From Variovorax paradoxus (lineage in GTDB: Bacteria > Pseudomonadota > Gammaproteobacteria > Burkholderiales > Burkholderiaceae_C), in contig NZ_CP091716.1 of the NCBI RefSeq assembly GCF_022009635.1, positions 2,371,001-2,435,000 on the forward strand: DNA of 64,000 bases. Direction: 5' to 3'. Positions 36,396 through 44,422 of this stretch are shown piece by piece. Numbering within the stretch: the stretch's first letter is position 1; each line of letters starts with the position of its first letter. The position numbers were made by a program, and so were the translations under genes. Below the pieces are notes generated by a model. The model was not told where the DNA came from. It saw nothing but the letters and a program-made list of their open reading frames with translations, and searched no databases.

Positions 36396-38147
36396 ATGTT
36401 GGCATCGGCGTGCACTGGCATCATTCAACGCATGCTTGGTGCGCGTGATCTTCCTGTAGCGAATCCTTCGGGACTGTCCGCCGAGACAGCTGCGCTGGTT
36501 GCTCAGCTGCTCCAGCGGGTGCAAGACCAGCAGCAGCAACTGGCCGAGCATGGCCGTGTCCTTGCGCAGCGCGACCAGGCGCTCGCCGAGCGCGACGCGC
36601 TGCTGCAGCGCAAGGACCGCGAGATCGCCCTGCGCGAGGCCAAGATCGAGAAGATCACCTTCGAGCTGGCCAGGCTCAAGCGCTGGAAGTTCGGCGCCAA
36701 GTCCGAGGCCATGAACGCCGAGCAGCGCCGCCTGTTCGAGGAGACGCTGGCCGAGGACGAGGCGGGCCTGCGCGAGCAGCTCGAGCGGCTTCGGCGTGAA
36801 GCCGCCGCGGCTGCGGCCGCCGCAGCAGCCTCGGACACAACGACCAAGGCGCCCTCGCGCCGGCCGCGCCGCAACCCGTTCCCCGATCACTTGCGCCGTG
36901 TCGAACACCACCACGAGCCCGAGCGCACCGACTGCCTGGAGCCCGGCTGCGGGCGCCCGATGACGCGCATCGGCCAGGAGGTCAGCGAGCGCCTGGACAT
37001 CGTGCCGGCCGAGTTCTTCGTGCACCGCCACATCTATGGCAAGTGGGCCTGCCGCTGCTGCCAGGTGCTGCGCCAGGCGCCCAGCGTGGCAGAGGTCATC
37101 GAAGGCGGTATCGCTGCCAGCGGCTTCGTCGCGCACACGCTGATCAGCCGCTTCGTGGACCACATGCCGTACTACCGGCAAACGACCATCAACGCCCGCA
37201 GCGGCGTGCACACACCGCGCTCCACGCTGGCGTCCATCACCGGCCAGGCCGGCGCGGCGCTGCAGCCGCTGCACGAGGCGCACAGGCGCTTCATCCTCAG
37301 CTGTGCGGTGCTGCACGCCGATGAGACACCCGTGTCCCTGCTGGACCCAGGCGCGGGCAAGACGCGAAGAGCCTACGTCTGGGCCTACGCCAGAAGCTGG
37401 CACGACAAGGTGCCTGGGGTGATCTACGAGTTCTGCCCGGGACGCGGGGCGCAGTACCCGCTGGCCTTCCTGGGAGGCCGAGAGAGACACGGCAGACGAT
37501 GGTCGGGCACGCTGCTGAGTGACCGCTACAGCGCCTACGAGACTGTGGTCGATCCCCGGCTGTATCCGGACCGCCTGGGCGCCGCCTGCGCCGCGCACGC
37601 GCGCCGCAACTTCGAAGAGTTGACGCACGACGGCACCAGCGTGGTGGGCCTGGAGGCGGTGCGTCGCTTCGCGCGCATCTATGGCGTCGAGGCGCAGCTC
37701 CAAGACCTCAGCGACGATGATCGCCGGGCACAACGCCAGCAGCTCGCCAGGCCGCTGTGGGAAGAGCTCAAGCACTGGCTGCAACTGGAGCGCAGGCTGG
37801 TGGCCGACGGCGGCCCGACGGCCAAGGCCATCGACTACACGCTGGGGCACTGGACCGCGCTGACGCGCCACCTGAACGACGGCGCGGTCGCCATCGACAA
37901 CAACCACCTGGAGCGCCAAATCAAACCGTGGGCGATGGGTCGCCGGGCATGGATGTTCGTGGGCAGCGAACTGGCCGGCCAGCGAGCGGCCATCGTGATG
38001 AGCCTGGTGCAGTCGGCGCGCCTGAACGGCCACGACCCCTGGGCCTACCTGCGCGACGTGCTGCAGCGCCTGCCGACGCAGCGCGCCAGCCAGATCGAGG
38101 ACTTGCTGCCGCACCGATGGCAGCCCGCGTGCGACGCAGCACCATGA
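36396..38147 (+). CDS. tnpC: IS66 transposase TnpC
   Basis: A 583-residue DDE transposase. An N-terminal coiled-coil (QLLQRVQDQQQQLAEHGRVL onward) precedes the GAKSEAMN segment, a cysteine-bearing zinc region (DCLEPGCGRP, WACRCCQVL) and the catalytic domain, with Asp in LHADETPV, Asp in LLSDRYSAY and Glu in NNHLERQIKPWAMGRR. An Ala-rich stretch lies near residues 130-145. A second ATG 36 bases downstream could also serve as the start. The last four bases overlap the next gene. Confidence 0.93.
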   Translation: MLASACTGIIQRMLGARDLPVANPSGLSAETAALVAQLLQRVQDQQQQLAEHGRVLAQRDQALAERDALLQRKDREIALREAKIEKITFELARLKRWKFGAKSEAMNAEQRRLFEETLAEDEAGLREQLERLRREAAAAAAAAAASDTTTKAPSRRPRRNPFPDHLRRVEHHHEPERTDCLEPGCGRPMTRIGQEVSERLDIVPAEFFVHRHIYGKWACRCCQVLRQAPSVAEVIEGGIAASGFVAHTLISRFVDHMPYYRQTTINARSGVHTPRSTLASITGQAGAALQPLHEAHRRFILSCAVLHADETPVSLLDPGAGKTRRAYVWAYARSWHDKVPGVIYEFCPGRGAQYPLAFLGGRERHGRRWSGTLLSDRYSAYETVVDPRLYPDRLGAACAAHARRNFEELTHDGTSVVGLEAVRRFARIYGVEAQLQDLSDDDRRAQRQQLARPLWEELKHWLQLERRLVADGGPTAKAIDYTLGHWTALTRHLNDGAVAIDNNHLERQIKPWAMGRRAWMFVGSELAGQRAAIVMSLVQSARLNGHDPWAYLRDVLQRLPTQRASQIEDLLPHRWQPACDAAP

Positions 38148-38647
38148 CCTTGCTCACGCAGACCGTGATGGTCCGGGCGAACATCGACGTCGACCGCATG
38201 AGCGCGCAGCAGAAGGTTGATCTGGCTGACGAAATCCACGTCCAGCAGCCCAACCTGCTGGCCTCCATCCTTGTGTTGCCTCGCTACGGGGTCGACATGC
38301 TGCAGCTTGAAGTGCCCATCCACGTTCTGCTGGTCGCCTTCCAGGCCATGAAGCACTGCGGGCACGCCGTGCCGACGATCTCTGAAGACGTCCAGGAAAC
38401 CTCCTTGCGGCGGCTGACGGCGACGATGGAGTTCACCGAAGGCGTGCCGCCAGCCCTCGTCGAGCAGATGATCACGAAGTCCTGCGTCGACCACCCTGAG
38501 CGCTACCTGCTTGCGTTCGTGTACGGCTATCTCGGCGAGCACGATCTGTTGCGCGTGAGAACTGACGCCGAGAAGTTCTTGCTGCTGGCCGCCCTCAGCC
38601 TCGTGGAGTGTGTGGCCTACGTCGGAGCACAGCTGCAGTCCAAGTGA
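38144..38647 (+). CDS. Small IS66 passenger protein of unknown function
   Basis: A 167-residue protein whose ATG overlaps the tnpC stop (ATGA). It lies wholly inside the terminal repeats, so it moves with the element. It is rich in Leu, Val and Glu with mostly helical character (EIHVQQPNLLASILVLPRYGVDML, VEQMITKSCVDHPERYLLAFVYGY). There is no signal peptide or membrane helix. I do not recognise the family. Translational coupling argues that it is a working part of this IS rather than debris. Confidence 0.72.
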   Translation: MTLLTQTVMVRANIDVDRMSAQQKVDLADEIHVQQPNLLASILVLPRYGVDMLQLEVPIHVLLVAFQAMKHCGHAVPTISEDVQETSLRRLTATMEFTEGVPPALVEQMITKSCVDHPERYLLAFVYGYLGEHDLLRVRTDAEKFLLLAALSLVECVAYVGAQLQSK

Positions 38648-38688
38648 CCCGCGTGCGGCCGGTCAAGATGGTCGGACTGGACGCTCAC

Positions 38689-38696
38689 CCAACAAG
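38689..38696. repeat. IS66 target-site duplication, right copy
   Basis: CCAACAAG, identical to 35515-35522, follows the right inverted repeat and continues directly into the 3' part of the czcP-like gene. Confidence 0.95.
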
Positions 38697-39246
38697 TCGC
38701 CGATGCGGTAGCCAAGAGTGTCGGCCTGACCGAGGCACGGGGCGATCTCATGCCGGAGCAGAAGGTCGATGCCATCAAGGCACTTCGCAAGGAGCATGGC
38801 AAGGTCGCCATGGTTGGCGACGGCGTCAACGATGCGCCTGCGATGGCCAACTCGACGGTTGGTATCGCCATGGGTGCGGCGGGCTCCGACGTCGCGCTTG
38901 AAACCGCCGACGTCGCCCTGATGGCCGATGACCTGACCCAGTTGCCGTTCGCGGTAGGGTTGTCGCGCAGCACGAGTCGCATCATCAAGCAGAACCTCTA
39001 CGTGAGCCTGGGCGTGGTTGCTGTGCTGATTCCCGCGACGATCTTTGGCCTGAACATTGGCACCGCCGTTCTGTTTCACGAAGGCTCGACCTTGCTGGTC
39101 GTCGTGAACGCGCTGCGTCTGCTGGCATACAAGAAAGGCACCTTTCAGGCGCCGCAAATTGCGACAGCGGTCCCGGCAGGCGCAACCTCCTAAAGCAACA
39201 CTGACGTTCCTAGCTCAGAAGTTCATCTATCAACGAACGCCGAGCG

Positions 39247-39486
39247 CTATCTCTTGTGATTTTTGTGGCTCTTGCGAGCCGGCATGCTTTTCTTTTTGGC
39301 GTCGCGTCCCGAAAGTCGATCGAGCAGACTTTTTGCGTAGGGGCGGCGATGCGCCGCAGGAAAGTCGCGGCGCTCTTTCCACCATCGAACAAGAAGAAAT
39401 ATCACGGCTCCGATGGCGAGGATGCTGATGTACAGGCCCAGCATCATGAAAAAGTGCGAGCCATCGTCGGTTGTGGTGCGGTACAC
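39247..39486 (-). CDS. Small single-pass membrane protein
   Basis: A 79-residue protein with one membrane helix (MMLGLYISILAIGAVIFLLVRWW) followed by a basic cytoplasmic tail ending in Lys/His-rich sequence. The start is GTG, preceded by an AAGGAAAGG ribosome site seven bases away. It is the last gene of the first czc operon, 42 bases after czcD. No family is recognised. The good ribosome site and clear topology support it as a gene. Confidence 0.55.
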   Translation of the reverse strand: MYRTTTDDGSHFFMMLGLYISILAIGAVIFLLVRWWKERRDFPAAHRRPYAKSLLDRLSGRDAKKKSMPARKSHKNHKR

Positions 39487-39528
39487 GGCCTTTCCTTTCC
39501 GTCGAACTTAGAAGGTTCGGGTGGGAGA

Positions 39529-40440
39529 TCACTCGAACCGATGTGTTTCCGACGCCTGACCGCATGGAACGCGTTCAGGTTGGATCGTCGAGTGGTGAAT
39601 GTCAAAGCGCTCCGCAAGGATGCGGGATCCCTCCGCCACGAGACTGTCTAAGTCACCGCTTCCGCTGACTAGATGAACGCTCAAGCTCACCTTGCCGCTG
39701 GAGATAGCCCAGACGTGCAGCTCGTGAATGGAATCCACACTCGGCAATTCGCGCAGAGCTTTTTCGATCTCTGCAACATCGACATCGTCCGGCGCACCCT
39801 CGAGAAGAATATTCATGCTGTCTCGCAACAGCAGCCAAGTCCGCGGCAACACCCAGAATCCAATCGCGACGGCGATCACGGAATCGACCCAGGTCCAGCC
39901 TGTAAACCAGATCACGACGGCCCCTGCAATTACTCCCATCGACCCGAGCATGTCGCTCCAGACTTCCAGGTAGGCGCCCTTGACATTGAGGCTCCGGTCC
40001 TTTCCCGACGAGAGCAATCTCATGCTCACGAGGTTCACGACAAGACCCAACGCTGCAATGATCAGCATCGGGATGGAGTCGACCGTTTGCGGCGAGCGCA
40101 TCCGTTGCCAGGCTTCATAGAGGATGTAGATGGCAACACCGAAGAGCAGGAGAGCATTAAACGCGGCCGCGAGGATCTCGAATCGGTAGTAGCCGAAAGT
40201 TCGCTTGGCGTCTACTGCGCGCTTACCGATCTGGATCGCTGCAAGCGAAATAGCCAGCGCCGCTGTGTCTGTGAACATATGCGCCGCGTCGGAAATCAGC
40301 GCAAGGCTTCCGGTGACGAGTCCTCCGATCACCTCCGCGACCATGAACGTCGTGGTAAGGGCGAGGGCAATCCACAGGGATCGCTCATGGCCAGGACCCG
40401 ATGCCGCTTGTACGTGCGAGTGAGAGTTTCCGGATGCCAT
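39529..40440 (-). CDS. czcD: CzcD-type cation diffusion facilitator
   Basis: A 303-residue Zn/Co/Cd-proton antiporter of the inner membrane with six helices. The transport-site motif is SDAAHMFTD in helix 2 and the second site is near the GSMGVIAGAVVIWFTGWTWVDSVIA segment. The cytoplasmic domain has IHELHVWAISSGKVSLSVHLV. The N-terminus is His-containing (SHSHVQ). An upstream TTG is in frame, but the ATG at 40440 has AAGGCG six bases ahead and is chosen. It lies eight bases after the lipoprotein-like gene in the czc operon. Confidence 0.93.
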   Translation of the reverse strand: MASGNSHSHVQAASGPGHERSLWIALALTTTFMVAEVIGGLVTGSLALISDAAHMFTDTAALAISLAAIQIGKRAVDAKRTFGYYRFEILAAAFNALLLFGVAIYILYEAWQRMRSPQTVDSIPMLIIAALGLVVNLVSMRLLSSGKDRSLNVKGAYLEVWSDMLGSMGVIAGAVVIWFTGWTWVDSVIAVAIGFWVLPRTWLLLRDSMNILLEGAPDDVDVAEIEKALRELPSVDSIHELHVWAISSGKVSLSVHLVSGSGDLDSLVAEGSRILAERFDIHHSTIQPERVPCGQASETHRFE

Positions 40441-40448
40441 GATCGCCT

Positions 40449-40934
40449 TCAAAGATGAGAGATGGGAAGCGGGTCAGGTCCGTTCGAGCTTCCCGTCTTG
40501 GTCGCATCGGCCGCTGAACCTGATCGAACTTGCAAGGGAGTTCCGCACCGAATCACATTGGTGAAGACAACATCGCCGACGGCGACATGCGGGCCATCGC
40601 CCACGACGACAACATGCGAGTGCTTGGACCCGCCGGAGCGGTACGACAAGCGAGCGAAGCGCGACGTCGCAATTTGCTGCGCGCTTGCCGTCTCTCGGCA
40701 ATCGGTCCGGCCGCCTCCTCGCAGCTCACGCGCAGAGGCCACCTCAACCACCTCTGCGGTGCGCCACCCTTCGCGGAACGCACTGGCGTCCTCCATGAAG
40801 GTCGCGCAGCCGACCAAGCTCGCGGCGCAACAGGTTCCGAACGCGGCCATTGCGAACAACCGCCTGACCCGCAAACCGGTTGCGCGATCACCGCCCCTCG
40901 CGAGACAACGGGCGCGCGGATCGGAGTTGTTCAT
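40449..40934 (-). CDS. Putative lipoprotein of the czc operon
   Basis: A 161-residue protein with a twin-basic N-terminus, a hydrophobic segment and a lipobox-like LVGC (RRLFAMAAFGTCCAASLVGCATF). The mature part is about 110 residues with three further cysteines and a VVVVGDGPHVAVGDVVF segment suggestive of a small beta-rich domain. The start just past the preceding stop is favoured over a GTG inside the P-II-like gene, but no strong ribosome site is visible. No family is recognised. Position between the P-II-like gene and czcD implies a metal-linked role. Confidence 0.6.
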   Translation of the reverse strand: MNNSDPRARCLARGGDRATGLRVRRLFAMAAFGTCCAASLVGCATFMEDASAFREGWRTAEVVEVASARELRGGGRTDCRETASAQQIATSRFARLSYRSGGSKHSHVVVVGDGPHVAVGDVVFTNVIRCGTPLQVRSGSAADATKTGSSNGPDPLPISHL

Positions 40935-40944
40935 CACGGCACCA

Positions 40945-41283
40945 TCAAGCGATGGCTTGCGCGTAGCCGACATCCATGACGTAGATCCATCCCGCACCTG
41001 CCTGACCAGTATGGGCAGCGGCTGCGATGATCTTCACGAACTCATCGGCATCTTCATCATTGCAATGGAGTTCGAGCTTGTACTCGTTCACCACTTCGTC
41101 GCCCAGTTCAATGGAGTAGCGACGCTCGGCTTCGTGAAGCGGCGCCAACGAACCCTTCACGACGTACAGGGTCAGGTTGTGCCGGCGACCGCGCGCATCG
41201 TCTCCCCAGGCGTTGGACCCCTTCAATGCGGCAATCACGGCTGCGACTCTGTTGCTGTGGACGTATGCCTTGATCTCTTTCAT
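40945..41283 (-). CDS. P-II-like signalling protein linked to the czc RND pump
   Basis: A 112-residue protein with the P-II fold signature: MKEIKAYVHSNRVAAVIAALK at the start and AGAGWIYVMDVGYAQAI at the end, with a beta-alpha-beta repeat between. The T-loop region (GRRHNLTLYVVKGSLAPLHEAERR) lacks the uridylylated tyrosine of GlnB/GlnK, so it is not a normal nitrogen sensor. The gene overlaps the czcA stop by four bases. P-II-like proteins coupled to RND metal pumps are known as a subgroup without nitrogen function. Binding of metal or nucleotide to tune the pump is an inference. Confidence 0.8.
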   Translation of the reverse strand: MKEIKAYVHSNRVAAVIAALKGSNAWGDDARGRRHNLTLYVVKGSLAPLHEAERRYSIELGDEVVNEYKLELHCNDEDADEFVKIIAAAAHTGQAGAGWIYVMDVGYAQAIA

Positions 41284-44200
41284 GGTGTTTCTCCTTCTAA
41301 GATCTCTTCAGTCTTGGCCTTTCGCCTCTCGGCTCGTTGCTCCGCCCACTCGTACATCAAGGGCAGGATCAGCAGCGTCAACGCGGTCGAAGTGAAGAGG
41401 CCACCCACCACGACCGTGGCAAGCGGGCGTTGCGTCTCGGCGCCGACACCGGTCGACAGCAGCATCGGGATGAGGCCAAGGATCGCGACAGACGCGGTCA
41501 TCAGCACGGGGCGCAGCCGCAGCGCGGCCCCCTGTTGAACCGCCTCCCGGATTGGCAAGCCCTGTCGTCTCAGGTCGTTCAGGAACGTCACCATCACAAT
41601 GCCGTTCAGCATGGCAACGCCGAAGACAGCGATGAAGCCGATCGCCGACGGGACCGACAGGTATTGCCCGCTGACAAACAAGCCGACGATGCCACCAATG
41701 ATTGCGAACGGCACGTTGGCGATGATGAGCGTCGCATGCCGCACAGAGTTGAAGGCGGTGTACAGAAGGATAAAAATCAGGCCGATGGTCAACGGAACGA
41801 TCACCCCGAGCCTCGCCATCGCTCGCTGCTGGTTCTCGAAGGAGCCGCCCCATTCGATCCAGTAGCCGGTTGGCAACTCGACTTGCGCCTTCAGCTGCGT
41901 ATCCGCCTCTTTCACGAAGCTGTCGACATCACGGCCCTTGACGTCCATCTGGAGCACTGAATAGCGCTGCAGCGACTCACGTCGGATGAACGAGTACCCC
42001 TCGTCGAGCTCGATCGATGCGACCTGCGAGAAAGGCACCAGCGCCCCCCCTCCAGTGCGGATCGGAATGCTGGCAATGGCCGCGGGGCTCACTCGGAATT
42101 CGTCGGAGAGACGAACCGCGATCTCAAAACGCTTGGTGCCATCGATCAACGTGGAGACCGCGCTGCCGCCGATACCGGATTGCACGACCTCCAAGATCTC
42201 ATCAGCGTTGATACCGTAGCGCGCCGCGGCGTCCCGGTTGACCTTGATGATGAGCTGCGGCTTGCCCTTGTTGGCTTCGGCCGACAGGTCCGCAATACCA
42301 GGGATCTTCCCAAGCACGCCTTGAATCTTGCCGGTGAGTCTGTCGAGCGTGGCCAGATCCTCTCCGTACAGCTTGAGCGCAAGCGTGGCCCGCACCCCGG
42401 AAATCAGTTCTTCGACGCGGGATTGGATCGGCTGAGTCGCGCCGAACACAACCGTGGGCACCACTTTTTCAAGCGCCTCCTGCATGTCCGAGGCCAGCTT
42501 TCCGTAGGAGATCTTCTCCGGCCACTCCTCGGCTGGCTTGGTGTCCAGATTCAGCTCCATGTAGTTCACGTCCGTGGTCTCGCCGCCTTCGGCGCGGCCG
42601 ATGGTCGCCAGCACAGATCGGACTTGAGGAAATTGCTTGCGCAAAGCCGCGCTCACCTCGTTGGATACGCGGATGGACTCGTCCAACGAGGTGGAGGGAA
42701 TACCCGTCACACGAAACTGGATCGTTCCTTCCTGGAGCTGGGGCATGAACTCCTTGCCCAGGAATGGGAACAACGCCAGCGAGGCGAGCAGCAAGACGAT
42801 TGCCGAGCCGACCACCAGACGCTTGCGCTCAAGGGCCCAATCCAACAAAGGAAGGTAGATCCGCTTGGCGCGACGAACGAGGAAGGTGTCCTTTTCCTCT
42901 TTGGGCTTCAGGATCATCGCGGCGAGCACGGGGACCAGCGTCAGCGAAAGCAAGAGCGACCCCGCCATGGCGAACGTGATGGTGTACGCCATCGGCTTGA
43001 AGAGCTTTCCCTCGAGCCCGGTGAGTGAAAACAAGGGCAGGAAAACCACGATGATGATCAGGATGGCGAATGCGATCGGGTTGACCACCTCACGGGCCGC
43101 TTCCAGGATGAGGTGAGTCTTCTGAATCGGCTTGCCGGATTCCTTCGCATGCGCCAGAAGTCGGAATGCGTTCTCGACCATCACGACCGCGCCGTCCACC
43201 ATCATCCCTGTGCCGATCGCCAAGCCGGCAAGCGACATCAGGTTGGCCGAGACACCGAACTGCTGCATCAGGATGAATGCGATCAACATCGCCATTGGCA
43301 GCGTGATCACCACCACGATCGCCGAGCGAAATTCGCCCAGGAACAGGAAGAGGATCACGGCGACGAGGATCGCGCCTTCGACCAGCGAGCTCTCCGCAGT
43401 GTTCAGGGCTTTCTTGACAAGCTCCGTGCGATCGTAGACGGGCTGCAGCGTCACGCCCTTCGGTAACGCCGCTTGCGCCACCGCCAACTTGGCTTTGACA
43501 GCATCCACCACGTTCTTCGCGTTTTCATTGACGCGGGCCAATGCGATGCCCAAGACAGCTTCCTTGCCGTCTCGTGTCACTGCGCCGAATCTGGGTGCAG
43601 GAGCCTCCTTGACCTGCGCGACGTTTCGCACATACACAGGCGCGCCATTGCGCTCGGCGATGACGATCTGCTCGATGTCCTTTGTGGTTCCCACCAACCC
43701 GAGACCACGCACAAGGAACTGCTCCGCGCCAAGGTTGATCGATTGGCCGCCGACCTGTTTGTTGTTGGCTGTGAGCCGCTCCATCACCTCCTTGAAGCTC
43801 ACGCTGTACTGAATGAGCTTTCGCGGATCGATCTGAACCTGGAATTGCTTTTGCTCTCCACCCCACGAGACGATGTCGTCCACGCCGGGGGCCGTACGCA
43901 GGATCAGTCGCACGGTCCAGTCATGGAGCGTACGAAGGTCCATGGTGCTCATCTTCTTGTCTTCGGACTCGACGGTGTACCAAAAAACCTGGCCGAGACC
44001 CGAGCTGTTCGGACCCAGCACCGGTTCGCCATAGCCTTGAGGCAGGCGACCTTTTGCTTCCTGCAGTTTCTCGCCCACCAAGCGGCGAGCGAAATAGATG
44101 TCGACATCGTCCTTGAAGTAGACGCCTACGTAAGACAGGCCGAAGAGCGAGACCGAGCGCACTTCTTCGACGCCCGGCAAGCCAGCCATGGCGCCTTCGA

Positions 44201-44405
44201 TCGGTGTCGTGAGCAGCTTTTCCACGTCCTCCGCGGCCAGACCTGGGGACTCTGTATAGATATTGACTTGAACCGGGGTAACGTCGGGGAAGGCATCGAC
44301 AGGGACATTGCGAAATGCCTGAACGCCGAGTCCGACCAAGACGGCGAAGAAGACCAGGACGAGGACCTTGTATCGAAGCGACGCGTCTACGAGTGCGTTG
44401 AGCAT
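41280..44405 (-). CDS. czcA: CzcA-type HME-RND efflux pump, inner membrane subunit (first operon)
   Basis: A 1041-residue proton-driven pump with 12 helices and two large periplasmic loops. Family segments include DAFPDVTPVQVNIYTESPG and the helix-4 proton-relay region LAGLAIGTGMMVDGAVVMVENAFRLL. That region lacks the DFG of classical CzcA (present in the second pump) and has Gly-Thr-Gly instead, so the substrate profile may differ from Zn/Co/Cd. It forms a tripartite complex with the CzcB and CzcC encoded upstream. The czcB-czcA gap is 17 bases. Confidence 0.9.
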   Translation of the reverse strand: MLNALVDASLRYKVLVLVFFAVLVGLGVQAFRNVPVDAFPDVTPVQVNIYTESPGLAAEDVEKLLTTPIEGAMAGLPGVEEVRSVSLFGLSYVGVYFKDDVDIYFARRLVGEKLQEAKGRLPQGYGEPVLGPNSSGLGQVFWYTVESEDKKMSTMDLRTLHDWTVRLILRTAPGVDDIVSWGGEQKQFQVQIDPRKLIQYSVSFKEVMERLTANNKQVGGQSINLGAEQFLVRGLGLVGTTKDIEQIVIAERNGAPVYVRNVAQVKEAPAPRFGAVTRDGKEAVLGIALARVNENAKNVVDAVKAKLAVAQAALPKGVTLQPVYDRTELVKKALNTAESSLVEGAILVAVILFLFLGEFRSAIVVVITLPMAMLIAFILMQQFGVSANLMSLAGLAIGTGMMVDGAVVMVENAFRLLAHAKESGKPIQKTHLILEAAREVVNPIAFAILIIIVVFLPLFSLTGLEGKLFKPMAYTITFAMAGSLLLSLTLVPVLAAMILKPKEEKDTFLVRRAKRIYLPLLDWALERKRLVVGSAIVLLLASLALFPFLGKEFMPQLQEGTIQFRVTGIPSTSLDESIRVSNEVSAALRKQFPQVRSVLATIGRAEGGETTDVNYMELNLDTKPAEEWPEKISYGKLASDMQEALEKVVPTVVFGATQPIQSRVEELISGVRATLALKLYGEDLATLDRLTGKIQGVLGKIPGIADLSAEANKGKPQLIIKVNRDAAARYGINADEILEVVQSGIGGSAVSTLIDGTKRFEIAVRLSDEFRVSPAAIASIPIRTGGGALVPFSQVASIELDEGYSFIRRESLQRYSVLQMDVKGRDVDSFVKEADTQLKAQVELPTGYWIEWGGSFENQQRAMARLGVIVPLTIGLIFILLYTAFNSVRHATLIIANVPFAIIGGIVGLFVSGQYLSVPSAIGFIAVFGVAMLNGIVMVTFLNDLRRQGLPIREAVQQGAALRLRPVLMTASVAILGLIPMLLSTGVGAETQRPLATVVVGGLFTSTALTLLILPLMYEWAEQRAERRKAKTEEILEGETP

Positions 44406-44422
44406 GTTTTACTTTCGATTCC

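Larger units (their letters stand above)
35523..38688. mobile_element. IS66-family insertion sequence with an extra gene
   Basis: The element is 3166 bp long. The ends are inverted repeats beginning GTGAGCGTCCAGTCC and matching over 26 bp with one difference. It carries the three usual genes (tnpA, tnpB, tnpC) and a fourth small gene, all on the plus strand. It is flanked by a perfect 8-bp duplication inside the czcP-like gene. Intact ends, genes and duplication suggest recent insertion. Confidence 0.95.
33377..39193 (+). pseudogene. czcP: P1B-4 type (CzcP-like) metal ATPase gene interrupted by IS66-family element
   Basis: The 5' part (33377-35522) and 3' part (38697-39193) join in frame once the insertion and one 8-bp repeat are removed, giving 880 codons. 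Two N-terminal domains resemble heavy-metal-associated domains but lack their cysteines. A His-rich linker (about 175-220) follows. The membrane motif is SPC (residues 508-510), phosphorylation is at DKTGT (Asp552), and the 3' part supplies GDGVNDAP and HEGST. SPC with HEGST is the P1B-4 signature (CzcP, CtpD, CoaT), linked to Co, Zn, Ni or Fe export. The 5' frame as it stands ends after 723 residues, without the hinge motif and last helices, so no active pump is expected. Confidence 0.92.

Noticed and set aside
36117..38114. 665-codon minus-strand frame inside IS66
   Set aside because: It is antisense to tnpB and tnpC, which have complete family motifs.
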